DNA from: JAVKDP01 sp040222185
Lineage (GTDB): Bacteria > Bacteroidota > Rhodothermia > Balneolales > Balneolaceae
Reading direction: 5' to 3'
DNA length: 64,000 nt
Assembly (NCBI GenBank): GCA_040222185.1
Contig: JAVKDP010000034.1
Coordinates: 1-64,000, forward strand
Positions 34,969 to 43,687 of the stretch are shown here, in pieces. The notes below the pieces were generated by a model. That model searched no databases, was not told the DNA's origin, and saw nothing but the letters and a program-made list of their open reading frames with translations. Both the position numbers and the translations under genes were made by a program. The stretch's first letter is position 1. Each line of letters opens with the position of its first letter.

Positions 34969-37374
34969 TTATTCCCAGGTTTCTCTCAAGATGCTTTTTC
35001 CACCGGACGTAAAGACCAAAGCTTTATCGCGGCTGGTAAAATAGAGCTCTGTTCCCGTCTGCTGGATTTTTTGTATAGCTTCTGGGTGAGGGTGTTTAAA
35101 CCTGTTCCTTTCTGCCAGAGAAACTACAGATATCTTAGGTGTCACAATGTTCAAAAAAGGAATGGCCGAGCTGGTCCTGCTTCCATGATGCCCTACTTTA
35201 AGGAAATCAACGTCTAGCAAATCACCATAATTTTCAACCAGACGTTCTTCCTGGGCTTCTCCAGCATCTCCGGTAAATAAAAACCGTGATTCACCATAAA
35301 TCATGTTAAGCACTACAGAATGCTGATTCGGATCGTTGCTAAAGCTCATTTCCTCAGGTCCCAGAACCAGGAACAAAACTGACGGGTCGATATCTAGGGT
35401 ATCACCTGTTTTCAAGGAAGAGACGGTAATACCCTTAGATTCTGCCAATGATATATAATTCTTATAGAGACTAGACCCATACTTATACCCGGAGTTATAA
35501 ATTGCCCCAATTGGAATGCCTTCTATTAAGTCAAGAATCCCTCCGATATGGTCGGCATGCGGGTGGCTCAGTATTACAGCGTCCAGGCGGGTTATTCCGG
35601 TTTCTTTGAAATGAGGTAAAAGAATAGACCTTCCGCTGTTATTTGTCGGGCTCCAGGTTCCAGTATCGATAACAATAGTTTTACCATTTGGGGTTTGAAC
35701 AAGGGCAGCATCTCCCTGTCCAACATCAAAAATAGTCACCTTAAGCTCCTCCGAACTCAACTTGTAGAGAATATTCTCGGTAAGTACTACGCAACCAATA
35801 AAAAGAGTAATTGCGAGTAGCTTCCACTTAAGCTTGGAAACTCTCCAGCTTGTAATAAAGAAGATCAGAGCAATCCAAAATGGAAAAATCAGCATACTGG
35901 GCATGCTTATTTCCATCCATGCCCAGTGTAGTTCAGAACTCGTTATTACAAATAAATTCATGCTCTTCAGGAACATCAGAACCGGATAGCTGATGAATAT
36001 TCCCATCGATGGGAGAAACCCTCCAACGATTATCCCTACCAGCCCAAAAGGAACCAGCAAGCCCAGCAAAGGAACAAACAGTGCGTTTGCAAGTGGACTT
36101 ATCAAAGAAACTTCACCGAAGTAAAATACCTGTAAGGGATAAAGGCCAAACTGAACCACTATAGACACAATTACAACCATAATTGGAGCCGCATACCAAC
36201 GAACTCGAAGCCAGTAGGGAAGAGCTTTTTGTATAACGGGTAAAATGAGCAGGATAATAATTACAGCCGAAAATGAAAGCTGAAACCCGATGTCGAATAA
36301 TTGAGTGGGATCAAGAATTAATAGAAATATAGCCGCACCGGCTGTCAGGTTTATGGAGTTTGGCAACTTATAAAAAAGCTTGCCCCAGGTTAGAAAGATG
36401 ACAGTGATTGAAGCGCGTAATACAGAAGCAGAAAAACCAGTAAGCCCTGCATAAAGCCAGAGAATGAGAATCAATGACACAAACCCGATCTGCCGTCCAT
36501 ATTTCCTATTCCAGAAAATGGGGATAAGAAACCAGAATGGAGCAACAATAAAACCAACATGAAGTCCCGAAACAGCCATGATATGTGATAACCCGGCGCG
36601 GGCAAAAGCCTGCCTCGATTCTCCTTCCAAATCTTGTTTATAGCCAAGAAGCAACGCCTTTGCAATACCAGCAGTTTGTTCATCAAAGTTCCGATCAACA
36701 ATTTCTAAAGCCCGGGTACGCCACCGGGTCCATGTAATTTTGCTTGTGTTTTGAGAAGAAGCAACCAGGCTATCCATACGAACCTGAATCTCAATGCCCC
36801 GCGAACGAAGATAGCTTTGATAGTTAAATTGATAAGGGTTTCTTTTTTCAGAGACAGGGATAATTGTACCAAGGAACCGAACAGTATCACCCGCTGAAAA
36901 AAAGGCTGAATCCTGAAGTAAAACCCGCGCTTTGTAACTTTCACTGGAAACAGGCCCTGCTAAGAGAAGGGTTTTTTTAATGAGAACATCGGCTCTCTTT
37001 TTACCTGAGGAAGAGCTGCTCGTGGCTATCGCTTTGCCTTCAAAAACAGCCGTTTCCCAGGAGGCGCTTTTTATTAACTGAACGGTAAGAGAAGGCTCGC
37101 TCCCTGTTTCCAGTGAGTAGCGACTCCAGCCAAAGAGGCTAATCGTAAGAAAGAAAAGAATGGTTGTCAGGTGGGTAATATGAATACTAAACCAGGACTT
37201 GTTTGCTCGTTCTAATAAGGCTGATAAAGTAGCTGTGAGAATAAATAATGCAACAGGCAGATATATATTTACTGAGACTAGATGCCCAATCAGAATCCCT
37301 GTAATGAGTAACAAGCAAATTCGAACAGCTGGGTACTGGGAAAAGGGAAAGCGATATGTTATTTTATTAATCAC
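34969..37374 (-). CDS. comEC: ComEC/Rec2 DNA-uptake channel protein
   Basis: The 801-residue membrane protein moves single-stranded DNA across the inner membrane during transformation. It has an N-terminal OB/DUF4131 region (to about 210), the multi-TM competence domain (about 220-520; LLGYKQDLEGESRQAFARAGLSHIMAVSGLHVGF), and a C-terminal metallo-beta-lactamase domain (about 545-790; VGQGDAALVQTPNGKTIVID, SHPHADHIGG, FLKVGHHGSRTS). All parts are intact, so competence is plausible if pilus genes lie elsewhere. It diverges from the Gfo/Idh oxidoreductase, 100 bp apart. Confidence 0.92.
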   Translation of the reverse strand: MINKITYRFPFSQYPAVRICLLLITGILIGHLVSVNIYLPVALFILTATLSALLERANKSWFSIHITHLTTILFFLTISLFGWSRYSLETGSEPSLTVQLIKSASWETAVFEGKAIATSSSSSGKKRADVLIKKTLLLAGPVSSESYKARVLLQDSAFFSAGDTVRFLGTIIPVSEKRNPYQFNYQSYLRSRGIEIQVRMDSLVASSQNTSKITWTRWRTRALEIVDRNFDEQTAGIAKALLLGYKQDLEGESRQAFARAGLSHIMAVSGLHVGFIVAPFWFLIPIFWNRKYGRQIGFVSLILILWLYAGLTGFSASVLRASITVIFLTWGKLFYKLPNSINLTAGAAIFLLILDPTQLFDIGFQLSFSAVIIILLILPVIQKALPYWLRVRWYAAPIMVVIVSIVVQFGLYPLQVFYFGEVSLISPLANALFVPLLGLLVPFGLVGIIVGGFLPSMGIFISYPVLMFLKSMNLFVITSSELHWAWMEISMPSMLIFPFWIALIFFITSWRVSKLKWKLLAITLFIGCVVLTENILYKLSSEELKVTIFDVGQGDAALVQTPNGKTIVIDTGTWSPTNNSGRSILLPHFKETGITRLDAVILSHPHADHIGGILDLIEGIPIGAIYNSGYKYGSSLYKNYISLAESKGITVSSLKTGDTLDIDPSVLFLVLGPEEMSFSNDPNQHSVVLNMIYGESRFLFTGDAGEAQEERLVENYGDLLDVDFLKVGHHGSRTSSAIPFLNIVTPKISVVSLAERNRFKHPHPEAIQKIQQTGTELYFTSRDKALVFTSGGKSILRETWE

Positions 37375-37474
37375 AATTATTTAAGTATAAATTAAATAAA
37401 ATTATAAACGAATAGTCAAAGCTGGTCATTCTCACACTTTTTGATTTTATTATCGCCAATTAACCATTTCGAAT

Positions 37475-38962
37475 ATGTCAAAACCCGAAGAAGCAAAAGC
37501 CCCAGACTCGATTTCAAGGAAAAATTTTATCAAAAAAATAGGGCTGGCCGGCGCTGCATTTACATTCGTTCCCAGGCATGTATTGGGCGGCAAAGGATTT
37601 ATAGCACCAAGTGATACATTGTATATAGCGGGCATAGGTGCAGGAGGAAAAGGAACCAGTAACCTGAGAAACTTCACAGAACACCTTCAGGCTAAAATAG
37701 CTTTTCTATGTGATGTAGACGATCGAAGGGCAGTGGATTCAAGAACCAATTTTCCGGAAGCACCTTACTACAAAGACTACAGGGAAATGCTGGATAAAGA
37801 GCACAAAGGAATTGACGCCGTTTGTGTGTCTACACCTGATCATAACCACGCTGTACAGGCAATGGCAGCTATGCAACTTGGAAAACATGTATATGTTGAA
37901 AAGCCTCTAACTCACGATATTTATGAAGCCAGAATGCTTACAGAAGCAGCGGAGAAGTATAAGGTAGTAACCCAGATGGGAAACCAGGGAGCATCAGGCG
38001 AAGGAGTTCGGCTTATGGCCGATTGGTACGAAGCAGGATTAATTGGAGAAGTGCATACAGTAAAAGCATGGACCGACCGACCTGTTTGGCCTCAAGGTAT
38101 ACCCTGGTCTGAAGATATAGCACCGGTTCCACCAGAGCTGGATTGGGATTTATGGCTGGGGACCGCTCCTCAAAAAGAGTATATCAATAACCTGGTTCCG
38201 TTCAATTGGCGCGGATGGTGGGATTACGGAACCGGCGCTTTAGGCGACATGGCTTGTCATTTAATTGAGGCTCCATTTACAGTTCTTGGGCTTGGATACC
38301 CTGACCGGGTGGAATGTAGTGTTGGTTCCGTATATGTCGGAGAGTTTCGTCGTGGGTACTTCCCGGAAAGCTGTCCTCCTTCATCACATATCGTTCTGAA
38401 CTTCCCTGCAAACGAATCCAGGAGAGCCGTAAAATTACAATGGATGGATGGAGGAATTCAGCCAGAGCGGCCTGAAGAGCTTGGAGCGAATGAGACAATG
38501 GGCGGCGGTGGAAATGGAGTCCTTTTTATTGGCGATAAAGGAAAGATGATGTGTGATACCTATGGTTCAAATCCACGATTACTACCAACATCGCTAACTG
38601 AAACCACAATAGTTCCACAAACTGTTGAACGTGTGCCCGAAGGCCATTACCAGCAATGGGTTACTGGTTGTATTGCAGGGTATGGGGAAACGAAGTTAAG
38701 CTCGTCATTCGATCTTGCGGGGCCGCTAACAGAAAGTATTTTAATGGGAAACCTTGCAATCAGAAGCTATGACTTCCAGGAGCATTACAAAGAAGCATAT
38801 ACCGATGCTGAGGGGCTTTTGCAAGAAAGGGACAGAATTCGGTATCCGGGGAGAAATATCCAGTTACTTTGGGACGGTCCAAATATGAGAATTACCAACT
38901 TTGAACCAGCTAACCAATTTGTAAAACGCGAGTACAGGGACGGCTGGAGTTTAGGGGTTTAG
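37475..38962 (+). CDS. Gfo/Idh/MocA-family oxidoreductase with export leader
   Basis: The 495-residue protein starts with a Tat-like leader (SRKNFIKKIGLAGAAFTFVP, about 14-33), then a Rossmann domain (GIGAGGKGTSNLRNF) and the family motifs CDVDDRRAV, VSTPDHNHAVQAMAAMQLGKHVYVEKPLTHD. These exported dehydrogenases use tightly bound NAD(P) to act on glycosides or oxidised sugars. Bacteroidota carry many. It may serve the same sugar-oxidation chemistry as the GMC cluster 10 kb away, but this is inference. A bidirectional terminator follows. Confidence 0.88.
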   Translation: MSKPEEAKAPDSISRKNFIKKIGLAGAAFTFVPRHVLGGKGFIAPSDTLYIAGIGAGGKGTSNLRNFTEHLQAKIAFLCDVDDRRAVDSRTNFPEAPYYKDYREMLDKEHKGIDAVCVSTPDHNHAVQAMAAMQLGKHVYVEKPLTHDIYEARMLTEAAEKYKVVTQMGNQGASGEGVRLMADWYEAGLIGEVHTVKAWTDRPVWPQGIPWSEDIAPVPPELDWDLWLGTAPQKEYINNLVPFNWRGWWDYGTGALGDMACHLIEAPFTVLGLGYPDRVECSVGSVYVGEFRRGYFPESCPPSSHIVLNFPANESRRAVKLQWMDGGIQPERPEELGANETMGGGGNGVLFIGDKGKMMCDTYGSNPRLLPTSLTETTIVPQTVERVPEGHYQQWVTGCIAGYGETKLSSSFDLAGPLTESILMGNLAIRSYDFQEHYKEAYTDAEGLLQERDRIRYPGRNIQLLWDGPNMRITNFEPANQFVKREYRDGWSLGV

Positions 38963-38980
38963 CCTAGCTAGAATAACAAA

Positions 38981-39008
38981 AAAAGCTCAGGCATAGACCT
39001 GAGCTTTT
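38981..39008. terminator. Bidirectional intrinsic terminator
   Basis: The arms AAAAGCTCAGG (38981-38991) and CCTGAGCTTTT (38998-39008) form an 11-bp perfect stem with a 6-base loop. A-tracts on one side and T-tracts on the other serve both the Gfo/Idh gene (+) and the PQQ dehydrogenase gene (-), whose stops flank it. Confidence 0.88.
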
Positions 39009-39035
39009 AAAAATGTAAGTATTTGAGAAGTTTTT

Positions 39036-40148
39036 TTACTTCACAGTCACTTTATAAATGCCTTGTCCGTCAACACCTACATAGATATTTCCATCCGGGC
39101 CTTGCTTTACACTTCGAACACGGCCGATACCTTTAAGAACTTCCTCACGACCTGTTACGGTATCGCCATCCAGCTTAACAAGGTTAAGGTTTGCAAATTT
39201 CAGGGAGCCAACCAGTACATGCCCTTTCCAGTCCGGGTAAGTATCACTTGTTACAAAGGTTAAACCTGATGGAGCGATAGATGGCACCCAGTATGTAATT
39301 GGCTGTTCCATTCCTTCGCGTTCGGTTTCATCAGTGAAGCTGGTTCCGTTGTAATTAATACCATAGCTGATTACAGGCCATCCATAATTTTTTCCAGGCT
39401 CAACGATATTCAATTCATCACCGCCTCTTGGGCCATGTTCGTGAGCCCAGATTTTTCCGGTAACAGGGTTCATTTCCATTCCCTGAGGGTTTCTGTGTCC
39501 ATATGAATACGTTGCAGTTTTAGCACCCGCCTCGTTAACAAAAGGATTGTCTGATGGGACAGTTCCGTCAGCCATCAAGCGGTAAATTTTCCCGCCATCT
39601 TTGCTAAGATCCTGAGGGTTCGCATCTCTGCTTCCGCGATCACCAATTGAAAAGAACAGGTAACCATCATTATCGAATTCAATTCTGCCTGCGTAATGAA
39701 CCCCACGGGTAGCATTTGGAGAGCCCTTGTATACAGTTTCCATATCAACCAGCGCAGTTCCATCCAGTTTAGCGCGGATAATTGCAGTATTGGCACCACC
39801 TCCTTCACCAGTGCTTGAAGAGTAAGCAAAGTAAATCCAGCCATTTTCTTCATAATCGGGGTGAACTTTCACATCCAGCAAGCCACCCTGTCCTCTCGCA
39901 TAAATGTCATCAGGTAAACCAGTGATCATCACTCCTTCATCTGGCCCGGGCTCAAACATTAGCAACCCTCCGGCTCGTTCTGTAACCAACATGTTTCCGT
40001 TAGGAAGCCAATCTATTCCCCAGGGAACCTCTATGCCTCTAACATAAAGCTCATAGCCATATTCCTTTTCTGATGAATTATCCTGTGCGATTGATCCTGT
40101 TGAAGCAACGACACTAAATAGCATTGCCAGTAGTAAAACTCTTTTCAT
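39036..40148 (-). CDS. PQQ-dependent aldose sugar dehydrogenase, YliI-like
   Basis: About 370 residues from the ATG at 40148, where a clean signal peptide begins (RVLLLAMLFSVVASTGSIAQ). The earlier in-frame ATG at 40232 lies inside purU. The six-bladed propeller shows the soluble-glucose-dehydrogenase signatures VPWGIDWLPNGNMLVTER, HYAGRIEFDNDGYLFFSIGD, YSYGHRNPQG and WAHEHGPRGGDE. It should oxidise aldoses in the periplasm with PQQ, provided PQQ is supplied from elsewhere; no pqq genes are in the window. Confidence 0.88.
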   Translation of the reverse strand: MKRVLLLAMLFSVVASTGSIAQDNSSEKEYGYELYVRGIEVPWGIDWLPNGNMLVTERAGGLLMFEPGPDEGVMITGLPDDIYARGQGGLLDVKVHPDYEENGWIYFAYSSSTGEGGGANTAIIRAKLDGTALVDMETVYKGSPNATRGVHYAGRIEFDNDGYLFFSIGDRGSRDANPQDLSKDGGKIYRLMADGTVPSDNPFVNEAGAKTATYSYGHRNPQGMEMNPVTGKIWAHEHGPRGGDELNIVEPGKNYGWPVISYGINYNGTSFTDETEREGMEQPITYWVPSIAPSGLTFVTSDTYPDWKGHVLVGSLKFANLNLVKLDGDTVTGREEVLKGIGRVRSVKQGPDGNIYVGVDGQGIYKVTVK

Positions 40149-40171
40149 AATGATGATGTTTAAATTAACTC

Positions 40172-41038
40172 TTAGTTGAAAATAATCGTCCTGTTGGAGG
40201 TTACCAATGTTTTTCTTTGAATATGTTTCCAAACAGCACGGGAAAGTACTAATGTTTCTAAATCTCTTCCTTTACGAACCAGACTTTTTACATCGTCCCT
40301 ATGGGTTACGTGTACAATATCCTGCTCAATGATAGGCCCTTCATCAAGGTCTTCGGTTACATAATGGCTGGTTGCTCCGATAATTTTAACTCCTCGTTCA
40401 TAGGCTGAGTGATAAGGCCGCGCACCAGGGAAGGCCGGAAGAAAAGAATGATGAATATTTATGATTTTATTTCTGAATTCATCAATAAAATTACCGGAAA
40501 GAATCTGCATGTATCTTGCGAGTACGATAAGGTCAATATCGTTCTCCTTTAAAAGAGCCAGTTGAGCAGTTTCCTGTTCAGCTTTATTTTCTTTTGTAAT
40601 TGGAAAATGATAAAAATTGATCCCAAATTTCTCAGCTACATCACGAGCATCTTCATGATTACTTATGATAAGAGGTATTTCGACTTCCCATTCTTTGGTT
40701 TGCCAGCGCCCAATGATATCAAACAAACAGTGTTGTTGCTTCGACACAAAAAGGGCAATTCGGGGTGGTTTATGAGAGAAGTTCAGGCTCCAGTTCAGTT
40801 CCAAAGAGTTAGCTAATTTTTGCTCAAAGCTAGCGCCGATTTCTTCGGGCTTTAAATCAAAGTTTTCCAGCTCCCAGGAAACACGCATATAGAATTTTCG
40901 CTTTTCGGAATCAGTATGCTGGTCCAGGTCAATAATATTCCCGCCATGTTCAAGTACATATTGAGTTACTGCGGCTATAATGCCCGGCTTGTCTTCGCAA
41001 TGTATGCGGAGTATGGCTTCGCTTTTAGTAAAATTCAT
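40172..41038 (-). CDS. purU: Formyltetrahydrofolate deformylase
   Basis: The 288-residue enzyme hydrolyses 10-formyl-THF to THF and formate, balancing one-carbon pools. It has an N-terminal ACT regulatory domain (about 7-85; RIHCEDKPGIIAAVTQYVLEHGGN) and a formyltransferase-type catalytic domain (about 92-288) with INIHHSFLPAFPGARPYHSAYERGVKIIGATSHYVTEDLDEGPI. The catalytic Asn/His/Asp triad positions are covered by IINIHHSF and DLDEGPI. It is probably transcribed with the thioredoxin-fold gene upstream (12 bases). Confidence 0.92.
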   Translation of the reverse strand: MNFTKSEAILRIHCEDKPGIIAAVTQYVLEHGGNIIDLDQHTDSEKRKFYMRVSWELENFDLKPEEIGASFEQKLANSLELNWSLNFSHKPPRIALFVSKQQHCLFDIIGRWQTKEWEVEIPLIISNHEDARDVAEKFGINFYHFPITKENKAEQETAQLALLKENDIDLIVLARYMQILSGNFIDEFRNKIINIHHSFLPAFPGARPYHSAYERGVKIIGATSHYVTEDLDEGPIIEQDIVHVTHRDDVKSLVRKGRDLETLVLSRAVWKHIQRKTLVTSNRTIIFN

Positions 41039-41050
41039 CGAGGAGTGAGG

Positions 41051-41509
41051 TTAGCGATAAAGGAATTGGCGAAGCTCATCTACGTTCATAAAGCCGGTTC
41101 GCTCTTTCAGTAAATTTCCTTCAGGATCTAAAATTAGTGTGCCCGGGAAAACATAGACTCCAAAACTTTGAGCCCAGTCTCTTGAAACCACCTGTTGTCC
41201 GTTAAATGTAATCAGCTCTTCAGAGTTTCCGTCAACTTTTGCTGGGATATAGCCTGCGTCTAACACTGTTCTTACTGTTGAATCGGGATATACCTCTCTT
41301 TCCATCGCGCGGCAGTATTTACACCCCACTTCAAATACATCAACAAGAATCAATTTCCCGGTTTGCGCAGCTTCGTCCTGAGCTTGTGCTAATGTCCTCC
41401 ATTCAGGAGCATTTTCAATCTCAATAGGTGCGGTGTTTTTAAGTGCGTTGAACAAAAAAACTCCAATGAAGGCGCTTATGATGACAGTAATTACAATTTT
41501 CTTATTCAT
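41051..41509 (-). CDS. Membrane-anchored thioredoxin-fold protein
   Basis: The 152-residue protein has an N-terminal TM or signal segment (about 4-24) and a thioredoxin domain with a CKYC motif (VGCKYCRAMEREVY, about residues 64-77) and cis-proline-region VFPGTLILDP. The fold faces the periplasm and may reduce or oxidise exported proteins. It lies 12 bases upstream of purU and diverges from the 68-residue protein. The partner is unknown. Confidence 0.85.
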   Translation of the reverse strand: MNKKIVITVIISAFIGVFLFNALKNTAPIEIENAPEWRTLAQAQDEAAQTGKLILVDVFEVGCKYCRAMEREVYPDSTVRTVLDAGYIPAKVDGNSEELITFNGQQVVSRDWAQSFGVYVFPGTLILDPEGNLLKERTGFMNVDELRQFLYR

Positions 41510-41589
41510 AGCTGGTAAAAGCTCAGGTCATTTTATTGGTCCTAAAAATAATATCTTTGGGGTTAGCAAACGAACTTGTTTTTATTTTA

Positions 41590-41796
41590 ATGTCTGAGCC
41601 TATTGAATCTTATAAACTTGGAAATATCCAGGTAACTGTAACCCCAGCCGATCGCCAGAATAAACTTGTGATTACTTGTTTTGACGGTGAATTAAAATCA
41701 GAGTTTACGGTAAGTGAATACGAGTTTACGAACTACAGAAGGCTGATGAATCAGCGGATTACACAGGCTTATGCCGATCAAAGAAGCGAAGAATAA
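41590..41796 (+). CDS. Small conserved-looking hypothetical protein
   Basis: About 68 residues from the ATG at 41590; an upstream GTG at 41536 would add an unlike hydrophobic lead. The product is acidic and beta-strand-like (KLGNIQVTVTPADRQNKLVITCFDGELKSEF) with a helical tail (NYRRLMNQRITQAYADQR). No family is recognised. Its stop abuts that of the convergent Pycsar-effector-like gene with no gap. Confidence 0.55.
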   Translation: MSEPIESYKLGNIQVTVTPADRQNKLVITCFDGELKSEFTVSEYEFTNYRRLMNQRITQAYADQRSEE

Positions 41797-42360
41797 CTAG
41801 CTTACCATAGCAAAAACAGTTATAAAGCTGAGTACCGAAAGGATTAAACCAAACATGAAGATGGTATAAGAAATCCGAAGCAGCTTGTACTTTTTAGCAA
41901 GTACCACGCCCAGTCCGTGGATATCCCGCGCCATATTATCATACAGTCGCTCACTATCCTGCATTAACTCTTCAAGTCCCTCAACATAGTCTTCTCGTTC
42001 CATAGTATAGAAGTTTCCGAAGAACAGGATATTTGCTCGGTTTGCGCGAACATCCTCAAGTGTAACTAGTTCTTTGCTAACCCGTGGTCGCGCTGATAAT
42101 ACAGCATACACCATTGAACCCAGGCTGGTTAACAGAAGTACAGATGTTGGGATGAGTAACCAGGGGTTGGAATCTATTTTAGGGGAAATAGAAGCAATTA
42201 CAATCGAGATAATAATACCATTGATACTAATCATGATATTGGACTTATTATCCGCAATACCACTCAAGTCCATATGGGTACGGTAAGAGGTTCGGAACAT
42301 ATCCGAAATACCACGCTTTACCGAACCAAGTTTCTTTTTCTTTGGTTTTTCTTCACTCAT
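41797..42360 (-). CDS. Pycsar-effector-like membrane protein (DUF5706)
   Basis: The 187-residue protein has two N-terminal TM segments (about 44-63 and 68-90) after the family signature GIADNKSNIMISINGIIIS, and a third near the C-terminus (about 163-185). The cytoplasmic domain lies between (91-160; 'NILFFGNFY..'). This matches the Pycsar effector / DUF5706 family, whose members respond to cyclic pyrimidine nucleotides and damage the membrane. No cyclase gene is adjacent, so this copy may be an orphan or may serve another task. The start is the ATG at 42360. Confidence 0.75.
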   Translation of the reverse strand: MSEEKPKKKKLGSVKRGISDMFRTSYRTHMDLSGIADNKSNIMISINGIIISIVIASISPKIDSNPWLLIPTSVLLLTSLGSMVYAVLSARPRVSKELVTLEDVRANRANILFFGNFYTMEREDYVEGLEELMQDSERLYDNMARDIHGLGVVLAKKYKLLRISYTIFMFGLILSVLSFITVFAMVS

Positions 42361-42424
42361 AACACCTCTTTTATTTCACGGCAAATATAGATAAATAAAG
42401 GCAATAAGATTTGAGCTAAAAATT

Positions 42425-42440
42425 AGTTGTTATAACAACT
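42425..42440. promoter_or_regulatory. 16-bp palindromic operator upstream of hmgA
   Basis: A perfect palindrome AGTTGTTATAACAACT lies 66 bp before the hmgA ATG. The identical 16 bp occurs immediately upstream of hppD at 53614-53629. Two copies of a perfect 16-bp palindrome at the two tyrosine-catabolism promoters make a regulator binding site very likely. The cognate regulator gene is not in the window. Confidence 0.75.
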
Positions 42441-42505
42441 TTTTTTCTGCGAATAACTTAATAATTCGATATAATCAATGGTCGAGTAACTAATTTTTTA
42501 GAAAC

Positions 42506-43669
42506 ATGCCTATCTATCATCGTCTTGGAAAAATCCCGCCTAAAAGGCATACACAGTTTAGAAAACCTGATGGCAATTTATACTACGAGCAGCTATTCGG
42601 AACCATTGGCTTTGATGGGATGTCGATGTTGTCTTATCACATTCATCGCCCAACAATGATTCGTGAAGTAGGAGCGCCTGTTGATGTGTCTCCGAAAGTA
42701 GCCGTTACGAATAATATGAAGTCCATGATGTTGAAGGGGCTTGATATAAAGCCACAGGACGACTACCTGGAAAGCCGTGAAGCAATTTTGACAAACAGTG
42801 ACGTAACTATCCATCTTGCGGCACCAAAGAAGTCACTCACCGAGTATTTTTATAAAAATACCGATGCCGATGAACTTATTTTTATCCATAGAGGAACGGG
42901 AACGCTAAGAACCTTTATAGGAAATATAGACTTTGAGCCAGGCGACTATTTATTAATCCCTCGTGGTATCATTTACCAGATTCGTTTTGACGATGAAGAC
43001 AATCGTCATTTTATAACAGAATCTTACGTTCCTATTTATTCCCCTAAGCGGTATCGAAACTGGTTCGGCCAAATGCTGGAACATTCCCCTTATTGCGAGC
43101 GGGATTATAAACTTCCGACAGAACTCGAGACCTTTGATGAGAAAGGCGAGTTTCTGATGAAAGTAAAGAAGCAGGGAATGATGCACGAGCTTACCTACGA
43201 TTCGCATCCTTTTGATGTGGTAGGTTGGGACGGTTATAACTTTCCTTATGGATTTTCGATCAAGAACTTTGAGCCGATCACTGGTCGGGTGCACCAACCG
43301 CCTCCCGTTCATCAAACTTTTGAGACATCAGCTTTTGTAGTTTGCTCTTTTGTTCCGAGGCTATACGACTACCACCCAATTGCAATTCCTTCCCCATACC
43401 ATCATTCAAATATAGATTCAGATGAAGTGATCTATTATGTAGATGGAGATTTCATGAGCAGGAATCATGTAGAACAAGGATACATTTCATTGCATCCGGC
43501 AGGTATTCCTCACGGTCCTCATCCGGGAGCATATGAAGGAAGTATTGGGAAAAAAGAAACGAAAGAGTGGGCAGTAATGGTAGATACATTCAAGCCGCTA
43601 AAGGTTACTGAAAATGCTTTAAAGATTGATGACGGAACATATTATCAATCCTGGCTGGAGAATAAATAA
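42506..43669 (+). CDS. hmgA: Homogentisate 1,2-dioxygenase
   Basis: The 387-residue iron enzyme opens homogentisate to maleylacetoacetate. It has the bacterial HGO pattern: IYHRLGKIPPKRHTQF at the start, GTLRTFIGNIDFEPGDYLLIPRG in the jelly roll, VHQPPPVHQTFETSAFVVCSFVPR, and the C-terminal ligand region HPAGIPHGPHPGAYEG. It leads the hmgA-fahA-flavin reductase-acetoacetyl-CoA synthetase run. Transcription is probably governed by the palindrome at 42425. The size matches the shorter Bacteroidota form. Confidence 0.93.
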   Translation: MPIYHRLGKIPPKRHTQFRKPDGNLYYEQLFGTIGFDGMSMLSYHIHRPTMIREVGAPVDVSPKVAVTNNMKSMMLKGLDIKPQDDYLESREAILTNSDVTIHLAAPKKSLTEYFYKNTDADELIFIHRGTGTLRTFIGNIDFEPGDYLLIPRGIIYQIRFDDEDNRHFITESYVPIYSPKRYRNWFGQMLEHSPYCERDYKLPTELETFDEKGEFLMKVKKQGMMHELTYDSHPFDVVGWDGYNFPYGFSIKNFEPITGRVHQPPPVHQTFETSAFVVCSFVPRLYDYHPIAIPSPYHHSNIDSDEVIYYVDGDFMSRNHVEQGYISLHPAGIPHGPHPGAYEGSIGKKETKEWAVMVDTFKPLKVTENALKIDDGTYYQSWLENK

Positions 43670-43687
43670 TCTATAATCGGTAGTACA

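Noticed and set aside
40149..40232. Longer start for the PQQ dehydrogenase at 40232
   Set aside because: It overlaps purU and puts 28 unlike residues before a standard signal peptide.
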